64,000 nt of DNA, taken from the NCBI RefSeq assembly GCF_048569485.1, contig NW_027442056.1, forward strand, positions 248,001 through 312,000. The letters run 5' to 3'. Positions 1-11,072 of this stretch are shown piece by piece. Source of the stretch: Anomaloglossus baeobatrachus. Lineage: Eukaryota > Chordata > Amphibia > Anura > Aromobatidae. The notes beneath the pieces were generated by a model. The model had not been told where the DNA came from, did not search any database, and saw only the letters and a program-made list of their open reading frames with translations. The position numbers and the translations under genes are program-made. Every line of letters starts with the position of its first letter. The stretch's first letter is position 1.

Positions 1-72
1 ACAATGCCCCCCGATGACATCACAATAGCGCTGCTGCCTAGAAAACAAGCTGCGCAGAAGAAGTTGTTCTTT

Positions 73-87
73 GGGTGGGAGGGTGGG
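73..87 (+). other. G-quadruplex motif, repeated in every unit
   Basis: The bases GGGTGGGAGGGTGGG form four runs of three G separated by single-base loops, a pattern known to give very stable parallel quadruplexes. It lies 498 bp upstream of the U2 start and recurs at that offset in each unit, with the last copy at 63709-63723, making 47 copies in the window. The 270 bp that follow stay purine-rich on this strand. A role in array recombination, replication pausing or chromatin is inference only. Confidence 0.8.
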
Positions 88-380
88 CTAGTGGAAGGAG
101 GGGGCAATCTCTTTTTTTCCCGGGTGGTAGGGGGATGACAGGAGAAGGGAAGCGGGTGGTGAGAAAGGTACAGAGGGCAGGGTTTGGGGGCTGGGAAGGA
201 AAGGGAAAAGATTAGGGTTTGGGGATGATGAAAGGGCTTTCTACGGGTAAGGATGGCAAAGGGTGGCAGTGACGGAAAGTCAGGCAACCTGTCCTGTCCG
301 TCTTTTTGTATCGTGAATTGGAAAGACTGCAAGGGGGAGGGGAGTTGCTTGCGCCCTAAAGGAGGAGTTATTCAGATTCA

Positions 381-404
381 TTGCAGTGGGCGGCGGCTGC
401 AAAA
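381..404 (+). promoter_or_regulatory. candidate distal sequence element (GC box plus octamer-like motif)
   Basis: A GC box GGGCGG sits at 388-393 (-183 to -178 from U2). CTGCAAAA at 397-404 matches the octamer ATGCAAAT at six of eight bases. Vertebrate snRNA enhancers usually lie near -220 and combine an octamer for Oct-1 with Sp1 or Staf/ZNF143 sites, so position and content are roughly right, but the octamer match is weak. The same segment lies at the same offset in all 46 units. Confidence 0.4.
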
Positions 405-492
405 CGCACCATTCTTCTTGTTTTTGCTCTGCAAAGCAGCCTTTTCAAGGGTTGGCTTGGGTGACAAAATGTCTTGTGTAGGCGTGGGTTTG

Positions 493-514
493 TCTCCCTC
501 TCGCTCTCTCTCCC
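493..514 (+). repeat. CT-rich pyrimidine tract before the PSE
   Basis: A 22-bp run is pyrimidine except for one G (503) and is made mostly of CT steps. It sits directly upstream of the candidate PSE and overlaps its first bases. The unit with its U2 at 4496 carries a T to C change in this tract at 4426. It may be part of the promoter or simply a low-complexity run. Confidence 0.7.
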
Positions 515-523
515 TAAGATGTG
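508..523 (+). promoter_or_regulatory. candidate PSE of the U2 promoter
   Basis: CTCTCCCTAAGATGTG lies at -63 to -48, the place where vertebrate snRNA genes carry the proximal sequence element bound by SNAPc. It resembles the vertebrate pattern CTCACCnT..AAnnGTG loosely. There is no TATA box near -30, as expected for a Pol II rather than a Pol III snRNA gene. It was chosen on position plus partial similarity, so the exact edges are uncertain. Confidence 0.5.
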
Positions 524-570
524 TCCGGCATAGGCCAGGGTGCCACTCGAGGCCCAAACCAATTCTGGTT

Positions 571-758
571 ATCGCTTCTCGGCCTTTTGGCTAAGATCAA
601 GTGTAGTATCTGTTCTTATCAGTTTAATATCTGATACGTCCCCTATCTGGGGACCATATATTAAATGGATTTTTAGAACAGGGAGATGGAAAAAGAGCTT
701 GCTCTGTCCACTCCACGCATTGACCTGGTATTGCAGTACCTCCAGGAACGGTGCACCC
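571..758 (+). ncRNA. RNU2: U2 spliceosomal snRNA, unit 1 (reference copy)
   Basis: U2 snRNA is the core of the U2 snRNP, which pairs with the intron branch site and with U6 in the active spliceosome. The 188-nt gene starts ATCGCTTCTCGG and ends GGTGCACCC. Visible parts are stem-loop I (nt 8-25), the branch-site pairing sequence GTAGTA (nt 33-38), stem IIa, stem IIb with six perfect pairs GTCCCC/GGGGAC, the Sm site ATTTTTAG (nt 99-106), stem-loop III (AGAGC/GCTCT) and stem-loop IV with the U2B''-binding loop ATTGCAG (nt 160-166). Stem IIb differs from human by a compensated pair, as expected for a functional RNA. The Sm site has A where most U2 genes have the first G of AUUUUUGG. Confidence 0.98.
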
Positions 759-770
759 CTTCTTAACCCA

Positions 771-785
771 GTTTCCAAAAGCAGA
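771..785 (+). terminator. snRNA 3' box
   Basis: GTTTCCAAAAGCAGA fits the vertebrate snRNA 3'-end signal GTTTN(0-3)AAARNNAGA at every fixed position and starts 12 nt after the U2 end. The Integrator complex uses this element to form the pre-U2 3' end. It recurs in every unit; only the unit with U2 at 34275 shows a change in it (34475). Confidence 0.9.
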
Positions 786-1879
786 ACTCGATTCACCTGA
801 TTCATATTAGCCCGATTAGCGAATTGAAATGAATTTTTATCTAACACACTTTTTACTTGCTTTATTCATCCAAATAGCAAACTCATCACCACTCAACTTC
901 ACCAACTCTGCTATGTCCCGTGCAGTATCTTGTTGTCAGTCTAATCTAGATCATGTGTAATTGAATGGAATAGATCCCTTTTGGACAAAGTGGAGTCAGA
1001 TGCTGCAGTGACCACAGGTGTGAGAGGATCTACAATTGGCATCTGGTGTTATCTCTCTGCTTCCACTCCAAATAAAGTTACCTGTTGTTACCTGAACGTC
1101 AAATACTAAGAATGGGCGGCCTATGAAAGAATTAGTACTTTCATTAAGTATACTAAACCGGCTAATTGGGAATAGACAAACTGTAAAAAGCCCTCTGAGA
1201 AAGCCCCTCTCTAACCTTTGTTAGTAAGCTTTTCTGTAGCCTGCCTGTTGATGTATTTTCGGTTTGAACAGTGCACAACATGAAGAGACGGAACACTGGC
1301 GGCTTGTCACAATGCCCCCCGATGACATCACAATAGCGCTGCTGCCTAGAAAACAAGCTGCGCAGAAGAAGTTGTTCTTTGGGTGGGAGGGTGGGCTAGT
1401 GGAAGGAGGGGGCAATCTCTTTTTTTCCCGGGTGGTAGGGGGATGACAGGAGAAGGGAAGCGGGTGGTGAGAAAGGTACAGAGGGCAGGGTTTGGGGGCT
1501 GGGAAGGAAAGGGAAAAGATTAGGGTTTGGGGATGATGAAAGGGCTTTCTACGGGTAAGGATGGCAAAGGGTGGCAGTGACGGAAAGTCAGGCAACCTGT
1601 CCTGTCCGTCTTTTTGTATCGTGAATTGGAAAGACTGCAAGGGGGGAGGGGAGTTGCTTGCGCCCTAAAGGAGGAGTTATTCAGATTCATTGCAGTGGGC
1701 GGCGGCTGCAAAACGCACCATTCTTCTTGTTTTTGCTCTGCAAAGCAGCCTTTTCAAGGGTTGGCTTGGGTGACAAAATGTCTTGTGTAGGCGTGGGTTT
1801 GTCTCCCTCTCGCTCTCTCTCCCTAAGATGTGTCCGGCATAGGCCAGGGTGCCACTCGAGGCCCAAACCAATTCTGGTT
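786..1879 (+). other. standard intergenic spacer (unit 1 example)
   Basis: The first half (to about 1300) is AT-richer and holds no recognisable gene, RNA or transposon. The second half is G- and purine-rich on this strand and carries the quadruplex motif and the promoter. A short direct repeat, GTTACCTGTT-GTTACCTGAA, lies near 1076-1096. The spacers of all other units are the same apart from scattered single-base differences and are not listed separately. Confidence 0.85.
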
Positions 1880-2067
1880 ATCGCTTCTCGGCCTTTTGGC
1901 TAAGATCAAGTGTAGTATCTGTTCTTATCAGTTTAATATCTGATACGTCCCCTATCTGGGGACCATATATTAAATGGATTTTTAGAACAGGGAGATGGAA
2001 AAAGAGCTTGCTCTGTCCACTCCACGCATTGACCTGGTATTGCAGTACCTCCAGGAACGGTGCACCC
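1880..2067 (+). ncRNA. RNU2: U2 snRNA, unit 2
   Basis: No difference from unit 1 seen in the gene. Its upstream spacer has one extra G in the G-run at about 1641-1646. Confidence 0.97.
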
Positions 2068-3187
2068 CTTCTTAACCCAGTTTCCAAAAGCAGAACTCGA
2101 TTCACCTGATTCATATTAGCCCGATTAGCGAATTGAAATGAATTTTTATCTAACACACTTTTTACTTGCTTTATTCATCCAAATAGCAAACTCATCACCA
2201 CTCAACTTCACCAACTCTGCTATGTCCCGTGCAGTATCTTGTTGTCAGTCTAATCTAGATCATGTGTAATTGAATGGAATAGATCCCTTTTGGACAAAGT
2301 GGAGTCAGATGCTGCAGTGACCACAGGTGTGAGAGGATCTACAATTGGCATCTGGTGTTATCTCTCTGCTTCCACTCCAAATAAAGTTACCTGTTGTTAC
2401 CTGAACGTCAAATACTAAGAATGGGCGGCCTATGAAAGAATTAGTACTTTCATTAAGTATACTAAACCGGCTAATTGGGAATAGACAAACTGTAAAAAGC
2501 CCTCTGAGAAAGCCCCTCTCTAACCTTTGTTAGTAAGCTTTTCTGTAGCCTGCCTGTTGATGTATTTTCGGTTTGAACAGTGCACAACATGAAGAGACGG
2601 AACACTGGCGGCTTGTCACAATGCCCCCCGATGACATCACAATAGCGCTGCTGCCTAGAAAACAAGCTGCGCAGAAGAAGTTGTTCTTTGGGTGGGAGGG
2701 TGGGCTAGTGGAAGGAGGGGGCAATCTCTTTTTTTCCCGGGTGGTAGGGGGATGACAGGAGAAGGGAAGCGGGTGGTGAGAAAGGTACAGAGGGCAGGGT
2801 TTGGGGGCTGGGAAGGAAAGGGAAAAGATTAGGGTTTGGGGATGATGAAAGGGCTTTCTACGGGTAAGGATGGCAAAGGGTGGCAGTGACGGAAAGTCAG
2901 GCAACCTGTCCTGTCCGTCTTTTTGTATCGTGAATTGGAAAGACTGCAAGGGGGAGGGGAGTTGCTTGCGCCCTAAAGGAGGAGTTATTCAGATTCATTG
3001 CAGTGGGCGGCGGCTGCAAAACGCACCATTCTTCTTGTTTTTGCTCTGCAAAGCAGCCTTTTCAAGGGTTGGCTTGGGTGACAAAATGTCTTGTGTAGGC
3101 GTGGGTTTGTCTCCCTCTCGCTCTCTCTCCCTAAGATGTGTCCGGCATAGGCCAGGGTGCCACTCGAGGCCCAAACCAATTCTGGTT

Positions 3188-3375
3188 ATCGCTTCTCGGC
3201 CTTTTGGCTAAGATCAAGTGTAGTATCTGTTCTTATCAGTTTAATATCTGATACGTCCCCTATCTGGGGACCATATATTAAATGGATTTTTAGAACAGGG
3301 AGATGGAAAAAGAGCTTGCTCTGTCCACTCCACGCATTGACCTGGTATTGCAGTACCTCCAGGAACGGTGCACCC
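3188..3375 (+). ncRNA. RNU2: U2 snRNA, unit 3
   Basis: Gene and 3' box match unit 1; no flanking variant noticed. Confidence 0.97.
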
Positions 3376-4495
3376 CTTCTTAACCCAGTTTCCAAAAGCA
3401 GAACTCGATTCACCTGATTCATATTAGCCCGATTAGCGAATTGAAATGAATTTTTATCTAACACACTTTTTACTTGCTTTATTCATCCAAATAGCAAACT
3501 CATCACCACTCAACTTCACCAACTCTGCTATGTCCCGTGCAGTATCTTGTTGTCAGTCTAATCTAGATCATGTGTAATTGAATGGAATAGATCCCTTTTG
3601 GACAAAGTGGAGTCAGATGCTGCAGTGACCACAGGTGTGAGAGGATCTACAATTGGCATCTGGTGTTATCTCTCTGCTTCCACTCCAAATAAAGTTACCT
3701 GTTGTTACCTGAACGTCAAATACTAAGAATGGGCGGCCTATGAAAGAATTAGTACTTTCATTAAGTATACTAAACCGGCTAATTGGGAATAGACAAACTG
3801 TAAAAAGCCCTCTGAGAAAGCCCCTCTCTAACCTTTGTTAGTAAGCTTTTCTGTAGCCTGCCTGTTGATGTATTTTCGGTTTGAACAGTGCACAACATGA
3901 AGAGACGGAACACTGGCGGCTTGTCACAATGCCCCCCGATGACATCACAATAGCGCTGCTGCCTAGAAAACAAGCTGCGCAGAAGAAGTTGTTCTTTGGG
4001 TGGGAGGGTGGGCTAGTGGAAGGAGGGGGCAATCTCTTTTTTTCCCGGGTGGTAGGGGGATGACAGGAGAAGGGAAGCGGGTGGTGAGAAAGGTACAGAG
4101 GGCAGGGTTTGGGGGCTGGGAAGGAAAGGGAAAAGATTAGGGTTTGGGGATGATGAAAGGGCTTTCTACGGGTAAGGATGGCAAAGGGTGGCAGTGACGG
4201 AAAGTCAGGCAACCTGTCCTGTCCGTCTTTTTGTATCGTGAATTGGAAAGACTGCAAGGGGGAGGGGAGTTGCTTGCGCCCTAAAGGAGGAGTTATTCAG
4301 ATTCATTGCAGTGGGCGGCGGCTGCAAAACGCACCATTCTTCTTGTTTTTGCTCTGCAAAGCAGCCTTTTCAAGGGTTGGCTTGGGTGACAAAATGTCTT
4401 GTGTAGGCGTGGGTTTGTCTCCCTCCCGCTCTCTCTCCCTAAGATGTGTCCGGCATAGGCCAGGGTGCCACTCGAGGCCCAAACCAATTCTGGTT

Positions 4496-4683
4496 ATCGC
4501 TTCTCGGCCTTTTGGCTAAGATCAAGTGTAGTATCTGTTCTTATCAGTTTAATATCTGATACGTCCCCTATCTGGGGACCATATATTAAATGGATTTTTA
4601 GAACAGGGAGATGGAAAAAGAGCTTGCTCTGTCCACTCCACGCATTGACCTGGTATTGCAGTACCTCCAGGAACGGTGCACCC
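4496..4683 (+). ncRNA. RNU2: U2 snRNA, unit 4
   Basis: Gene matches unit 1. A T to C change lies in the upstream pyrimidine tract at 4426 (-70). Confidence 0.97.
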
Positions 4684-5803
4684 CTTCTTAACCCAGTTTC
4701 CAAAAGCAGAACTCGATTCACCTGATTCATATTAGCCCGATTAGCGAATTGAAATGAATTTTTATCTAACACACTTTTTACTTGCTTTATTCATCCAAAT
4801 AGCAAACTCATCACCACTCAACTTCACCAACTCTGCTATGTCCCGTGCAGTATCTTGTTGTCAGTCTAATCTAGATCATGTGTAATTGAATGGAATAGAT
4901 CCCTTTTGGACAAAGTGGAGTCAGATGCTGCAGTGACCACAGGTGTGAGAGGATCTACAATTGGCATCTGGTGTTATCTCTCTGCTTCCACTCCAAATAA
5001 AGTTACCTGTTGTTACCTGAACGTCAAATACTAAGAATGGGCGGCCTATGAAAGAATTAGTACTTTCATTAAGTATACTAAACCGGCTAATTGGGAATAG
5101 ACAAACTGTAAAAAGCCCTCTGAGAAAGCCCCTCTCTAACCTTTGTTAGTAAGCTTTTCTGTAGCCTGCCTGTTGATGTATTTTCAGTTTGAACAGTGCA
5201 CAACATGAAGAGACGGAACACTGGCGGCTTGTCACAATGCCCCCCGATGACATCACAATAGCGCTGCTGCCTAGAAAACAAGCTGCGCAGAAGAAGTTGT
5301 TCTTTGGGTGGGAGGGTGGGCTAGTGGAAGGAGGGGGCAATCTCTTTTTTTCCCGGGTGGTAGGGGGATGACAGGAGAAGGGAAGCGGGTGGTGAGAAAG
5401 GTACAGAGGGCAGGGTTTGGGGGCTGGGAAGGAAAGGGAAAAGATTAGGGTTTGGGGATGATGAAAGGGCTTTCTACGGGTAAGGATGGCAAAGGGTGGC
5501 AGTGACGGAAAGTCAGGCAACCTGTCCTGTCCGTCTTTTTGTATCGTGAATTGGAAAGACTGCAAGGGGGAGGGGAGTTGCTTGCGCCCTAAAGGAGGAG
5601 TTATTCAGATTCATTGCAGTGGGCGGCGGCTGCAAAACGCACCATTCTTCTTGTTTTTGCTCTGCAAAGCAGCCTTTTCAAGGGTTGGCTTGGGTGACAA
5701 AATGTCTTGTGTAGGCGTGGGTTTGTCTCCCTCTCGCTCTCTCTCCCTAAGATGTGTCCGGCATAGGCCAGGGTGCCACTCGAGGCCCAAACCAATTCTG
5801 GTT

Positions 5804-5991
5804 ATCGCTTCTCGGCCTTTTGGCTAAGATCAAGTGTAGTATCTGTTCTTATCAGTTTAATATCTGATACGTCCCCTATCTGGGGACCATATATTAAATG
5901 GATTTTTAGAACAGGGAGATGGAAAAAGAGCTTGCTCTGTCCACTCCACGCATTGACCTGGTATTGCAGTACCTCCAGGAACGGTGCACCC
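5804..5991 (+). ncRNA. RNU2: U2 snRNA, unit 5
   Basis: Gene matches unit 1. The upstream spacer has a G to A change at 5186. Confidence 0.97.
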
Positions 5992-7111
5992 CTTCTTAAC
6001 CCAGTTTCCAAAAGCAGAACTCGATTCACCTGATTCATATTAGCCCGATTAGCGAATTGAAATGAATTTTTATCTAACACACTTTTTACTTGCTTTATTC
6101 ATCCAAATAGCAAACTCATCACCACTCAACTTCACCAACTCTGCTATGTCCCGTGCAGTATCTTGTTGTCAGTCTAATCTAGATCATGTGTAATTGAATG
6201 GAATAGATCCCTTTTGGACAAAGTGGAGTCAGATGCTGCAGTGACCACAGGTGTGAGAGGATCTACAATTGGCATCTGGTGTTATCTCTCTGCTTCCACT
6301 CCAAATAAAGTTACCTGTTGTTACCTGAACGTCAAATACTAAGAATGGGCGGCCTATGAAAGAATTAGTACTTTCATTAAGTATACTAAACCGGCTAATT
6401 GGGAATAGACAAACTGTAAAAAGCCCTCTGAGAAAGCCCCTCTCTAACCTTTGTTAGTAAGCTTTTCTGTAGCCTGCCTGTTGATGTATTTTCGGTTTGA
6501 ACAGTGCACAACATGAAGAGACGGAACACTGGCGGCTTGTCACAATGCCCCCCGATGACATCACAATAGCGCTGCTGCCTAGAAAACAAGCTGCGCAGAA
6601 GAAGTTGTTCTTTGGGTGGGAGGGTGGGCTAGTGGAAGGAGGGGGCAATCTCTTTTTTTCCCGGGTGGTAGGGGGATGACAGGAGAAGGGAAGCGGGTGG
6701 TGAGAAAGGTACAGAGGGCAGGGTTTGGGGGCTGGGAAGGAAAGGGAAAAGATTAGGGTTTGGGGATGATGAAAGGGCTTTCTACGGGTAAGGATGGCAA
6801 AGGGTGGCAGTGACGGAAAGTCAGGCAACCTGTCCTGTCCGTCTTTTTGTATCGTGAATTGGAAAGACTGCAAGGGGGAGGGGAGTTGCTTGCGCCCTAA
6901 AGGAGGAGTTATTCAGATTCATTGCAGTGGGCGGCGGCTGCAAAACGCACCATTCTTCTTGTTTTTGCTCTGCAAAGCAGCCTTTTCAAGGGTTGGCTTG
7001 GGTGACAAAATGTCTTGTGTAGGCGTGGGTTTGTCTCCCTCTCGCTCTCTCTCCCTAAGATGTGTCCGGCATAGGCCAGGGTGCCACTCGAGGCCCAAAC
7101 CAATTCTGGTT

Positions 7112-7299
7112 ATCGCTTCTCGGCCTTTTGGCTAAGATCAAGTGTAGTATCTGTTCTTATCAGTTTAATATCTGATACGTCCCCTATCTGGGGACCATAT
7201 ATTAAATGGATTTTTAGAACAGGGAGATGGAAAAAGAGCTTGCTCTGTCCACTCCACGCATTGACCTGGTATTGCAGTACCTCCAGGAACGGTGCACCC
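7112..7299 (+). ncRNA. RNU2: U2 snRNA, unit 6
   Basis: Gene and flanks match unit 1. Confidence 0.97.
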
Positions 7300-8419
7300 C
7301 TTCTTAACCCAGTTTCCAAAAGCAGAACTCGATTCACCTGATTCATATTAGCCCGATTAGCGAATTGAAATGAATTTTTATCTAACACACTTTTTACTTG
7401 CTTTATTCATCCAAATAGCAAACTCATCACCACTCAACTTCACCAACTCTGCTATGTCCCGTGCAGTATCTTGTTGTCAGTCTAATCTAGATCATGTGTA
7501 ATTGAATGGAATAGATCCCTTTTGGACAAAGTGGAGTCAGATGCTGCAGTGACCACAGGTGTGAGAGGATCTACAATTGGCATCTGGTGTTATCTCTCTG
7601 CTTCCACTCCAAATAAAGTTACCTGTTGTTACCTGAACGTCAAATACTAAGAATGGGCGGCCTATGAAAGAATTAGTACTTTCATTAAGTATACTAAACC
7701 GGCTAATTGGGAATAGACAAACTGTAAAAAGCCCTCTGAGAAAGCCCCTCTCTAACCTTTGTTAGTAAGCTTTTCTGTAGCCTGCCTGTTGATGTATTTT
7801 CGGTTTGAACAGTGCACAACATGAAGAGACGGAACACTGGCGGCTTGTCACAATGCCCCCCGATGACATCACAATAGCGCTGCTGCCTAGAAAACAAGCT
7901 GCGCAGAAGAAGTTGTTCTTTGGGTGGGAGGGTGGGCTAGTGGAAGGAGGGGGCAATCTCTTTTTTTCCCGGGTGGTAGGGGGATGACAGGAGAAGGGAA
8001 GCGGGTGGTGAGAAAGGTACAGAGGGCAGGGTTTGGGGGCTGGGAAGGAAAGGGAAAAGATTAGGGTTTGGGGATGATGAAAGGGCTTTCTACGGGTAAG
8101 GATGGCAAAGGGTGGCAGTGACGGAAAGTCAGGCAACCTGTCCTGTCCGTCTTTTTGTATCGTGAATTGGAAAGACTGCAAGGGGGAGGGGAGTTGCTTG
8201 CGCCCTAAAGGAGGAGTTATTCAGATTCATTGCAGTGGGCGGCGGCTGCAAAACGCACCATTCTTCTTGTTTTTGCTCTGCAAAGCAGCCTTTTCAAGGG
8301 TTGGCTTGGGTGACAAAATGTCTTGTGTAGGCGTGGGTTTGTCTCCCTCTCGCTCTCTCTCCCTAAGATGTGTCCGGCATAGGCCAGGGTGCCACTCGAG
8401 GCCCAAACCAATTCTGGTT

Positions 8420-8607
8420 ATCGCTTCTCGGCCTTTTGGCTAAGATCAAGTGTAGTATCTGTTCTTATCAGTTTAATATCTGATACGTCCCCTATCTGGG
8501 GACCATATATTAAATGGATTTTTAGAACAGGGAGATGGAAAAAGAGCTTGCTCTGTCCACTCCACGCATTGACCTGGTATTGCAGTACCTCCAGGAACGG
8601 TGCACCC
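8420..8607 (+). ncRNA. RNU2: U2 snRNA, unit 7
   Basis: Gene and flanks match unit 1. Confidence 0.97.
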
Positions 8608-9727
8608 CTTCTTAACCCAGTTTCCAAAAGCAGAACTCGATTCACCTGATTCATATTAGCCCGATTAGCGAATTGAAATGAATTTTTATCTAACACACTT
8701 TTTACTTGCTTTATTCATCCAAATAGCAAACTCATCACCACTCAACTTCACCAACTCTGCTATGTCCCGTGCAGTATCTTGTTGTCAGTCTAATCTAGAT
8801 CATGTGTAATTGAATGGAATAGATCCCTTTTGGACAAAGTGGAGTCAGATGCTGCAGTGACCACAGGTGTGAGAGGATCTACAATTGGCATCTGGTGTTA
8901 TCTCTCTGCTTCCACTCCAAATAAAGTTACCTGTTGTTACCTGAACGTCAAATACTAAGAATGGGCGGCCTATGAAAGAATTAGTACTTTCATTAAGTAT
9001 ACTAAACCGGCTAATTGGGAATAGACAAACTGTAAAAAGCCCTCTGAGAAAGCCCCTCTCTAACCTTTGTTAGTAAGCTTTTCTGTAGCCTGCCTGTTGA
9101 TGTATTTTCGGTTTGAACAGTGCACAACATGAAGAGACGGAACACTGGCGGCTTGTCACAATGCCCCCCGATGACATCACAATAGCGCTGCTGCCTAGAA
9201 AACAAGCTGCGCAGAAGAAGTTGTTCTTTGGGTGGGAGGGTGGGCTAGTGGAAGGAGGGGGCAATCTCTTTTTTTCCCGGGTGGTAGGGGGATGACAGGA
9301 GAAGGGAAGCGGGTGGTGAGAAAGGTACAGAGGGCAGGGTTTGGGGGCTGGGAAGGAAAGGGAAAAGATTAGGGTTTGGGGATGATGAAAGGGCTTTCTA
9401 CGGGTAAGGATGGCAAAGGGTGGCAGTGACGGAAAGTCAGGCAACCTGTCCTGTCCGTCTTTTTGTATCGTGAATTGGAAAGACTGCAAGGGGGAGGGGA
9501 GTTGCTTGCGCCCTAAAGGAGGAGTTATTCAGATTCATTGCAGTGGGCGGCGGCTGCAAAACGCACCATTCTTCTTGTTTTTGCTCTGCAAAGCAGCCTT
9601 TTCAAGGGTTGGCTTGGGTGACAAAATGTCTTGTGTAGGCGTGGGTTTGTCTCCCTCTCGCTCTCTCTCCCTAAGATGTGTCCGGCATAGGCCAGGGTGC
9701 CACTCGAGGCCCAAACCAATTCTGGTT

Positions 9728-9915
9728 ATCGCTTCTCGGCCTTTTGGCTAAGATCAAGTGTAGTATCTGTTCTTATCAGTTTAATATCTGATACGTCCCC
9801 TATCTGGGGACCATATATTAAATGGATTTTTAGAACAGGGAGATGGAAAAAGAGCTTGCTCTGTCCACTCCACGCATTGACCTGGTATTGCAGTACCTCC
9901 AGGAACGGTGCACCC
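9728..9915 (+). ncRNA. RNU2: U2 snRNA, unit 8
   Basis: Gene and flanks match unit 1. It is the last intact gene before the first insertion. Confidence 0.97.
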
Positions 9916-11072
9916 CTTCTTAACCCAGTTTCCAAAAGCAGAACTCGATTCACCTGATTCATATTAGCCCGATTAGCGAATTGAAATGAATTTTTATCTA
10001 ACACACTTTTTACTTGCTTTATTCATCCAAATAGCAAACTCATCACCACTCAACTTCACCAACTCTGCTATGTCCCGTGCAGTATCTTGTTGTCAGTCTA
10101 ATCTAGATCATGTGTAATTGAATGGAATAGATCCCTTTTGGACAAAGTGGAGTCAGATGCTGCAGTGACCACAGGTGTGAGAGGATCTACAATTGGCATC
10201 TGGTGTTATCTCTCTGCTTCCACTCCAAATAAAGTTACCTGTTGTTACCTGAACGTCAAATACTAAGAATGGGCGGCCTATGAAAGAATTAGTACTTTCA
10301 TTAAGTATACTAAACCGGCTAATTGGGAATAGACAAACTGTAAAAAGCCCTCTGAGAAAGCCCCTCTCTAACCTTTGTTAGTAAGCTTTTCTGTAGCCTG
10401 CCTGTTGATGTATTTTCGGTTTGAACAGTGCACAACATGAAGAGACGGAACACTGGCGGCTTGTCACAATGCCCCCCGATGACATCACAATAGCGCTGCT
10501 GCCTAGAAAACAAGCTGCGCAGAAGAAGTTGTTCTTTGGGTGGGAGGGTGGGCTAGTGGAAGGAGGGGGCAATCTCTTTTTTTCCCGGGTGGTAGGGGGA
10601 TGACAGGAGAAGGGAAGCGGGTGGTGAGAAAGGTACAGAGGGCAGGGTTTGGGGGCTGGGAAGGAAAGGGAAAAGATTAGGGTTTGGGGATGATGAAAGG
10701 GCTTTCTACGGGTAAGGATGGCAAAGGGTGGCAGTGACGGAAAGTCAGGCAACCTGTCCTGTCCGTCTTTTTGTATCGTGAATTGGAAAGACTGCAAGGG
10801 GGAGGGGAGTTGCTTGCGCCCTAAAGGAGGAGTTATTCAGATTCATTGCAGTGGGCGGCGGCTGCAAAACGCACCATTCTTCTTGTTTTTGCTCTGCAAA
10901 GCAGCCTTTTCAAGGGTTGGCTTGGGTGACAAAATGTCTTGTGTAGGCGTGGGTTTGTCTCCCTCTCGCTCTCTCTCCCTAAGATGTGTCCGGCATAGGC
11001 CAGGGTGCCACTCGAGGCCCAAACCAATTCTGGTTATCGCTTCTCGGCCTTTTGGCTAAGATCAAGTGTAGT

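Larger units (their letters stand above)
1..570 (+). other. partial spacer with promoter of the first U2 gene
   Basis: This is the right part of the standard spacer. It holds the G-quadruplex motif (73-87), a purine-rich stretch to about 360, the candidate distal element (381-404), a pyrimidine tract and the candidate PSE. I see no gene in it. A 113-codon frame at 253-594 recurs in nearly every unit and runs into the U2 gene; I treat it as chance. Confidence 0.85.

Noticed and set aside
211-220. TTAGGG-like telomere sequence (TTAGGGTTTGGGG)
   Set aside because: There is only one hexamer per unit, with no tandem repetition.
253-594. 113-codon open frame running through the promoter into U2
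   Set aside because: It overlaps the promoter and U2 start, has no domain and no codon-like variation; one unit loses the start by a single G insertion without other effect.
1071-1076. AATAAA in the spacer as a polyadenylation signal
   Set aside because: There is no coding gene upstream; U2 ends are formed through the 3' box. A six-base match in an AT-rich region is expected by chance.
1221-1640. 139-codon open frame on the minus strand, repeated in every unit
   Set aside because: It lies in the purine-rich spacer, translates into a low-complexity Pro/Ser/Phe-rich product with no domain, and is open because the sequence lacks TA-rich codons. Its near-identity between units follows from the array's uniformity, not from selection on a protein.
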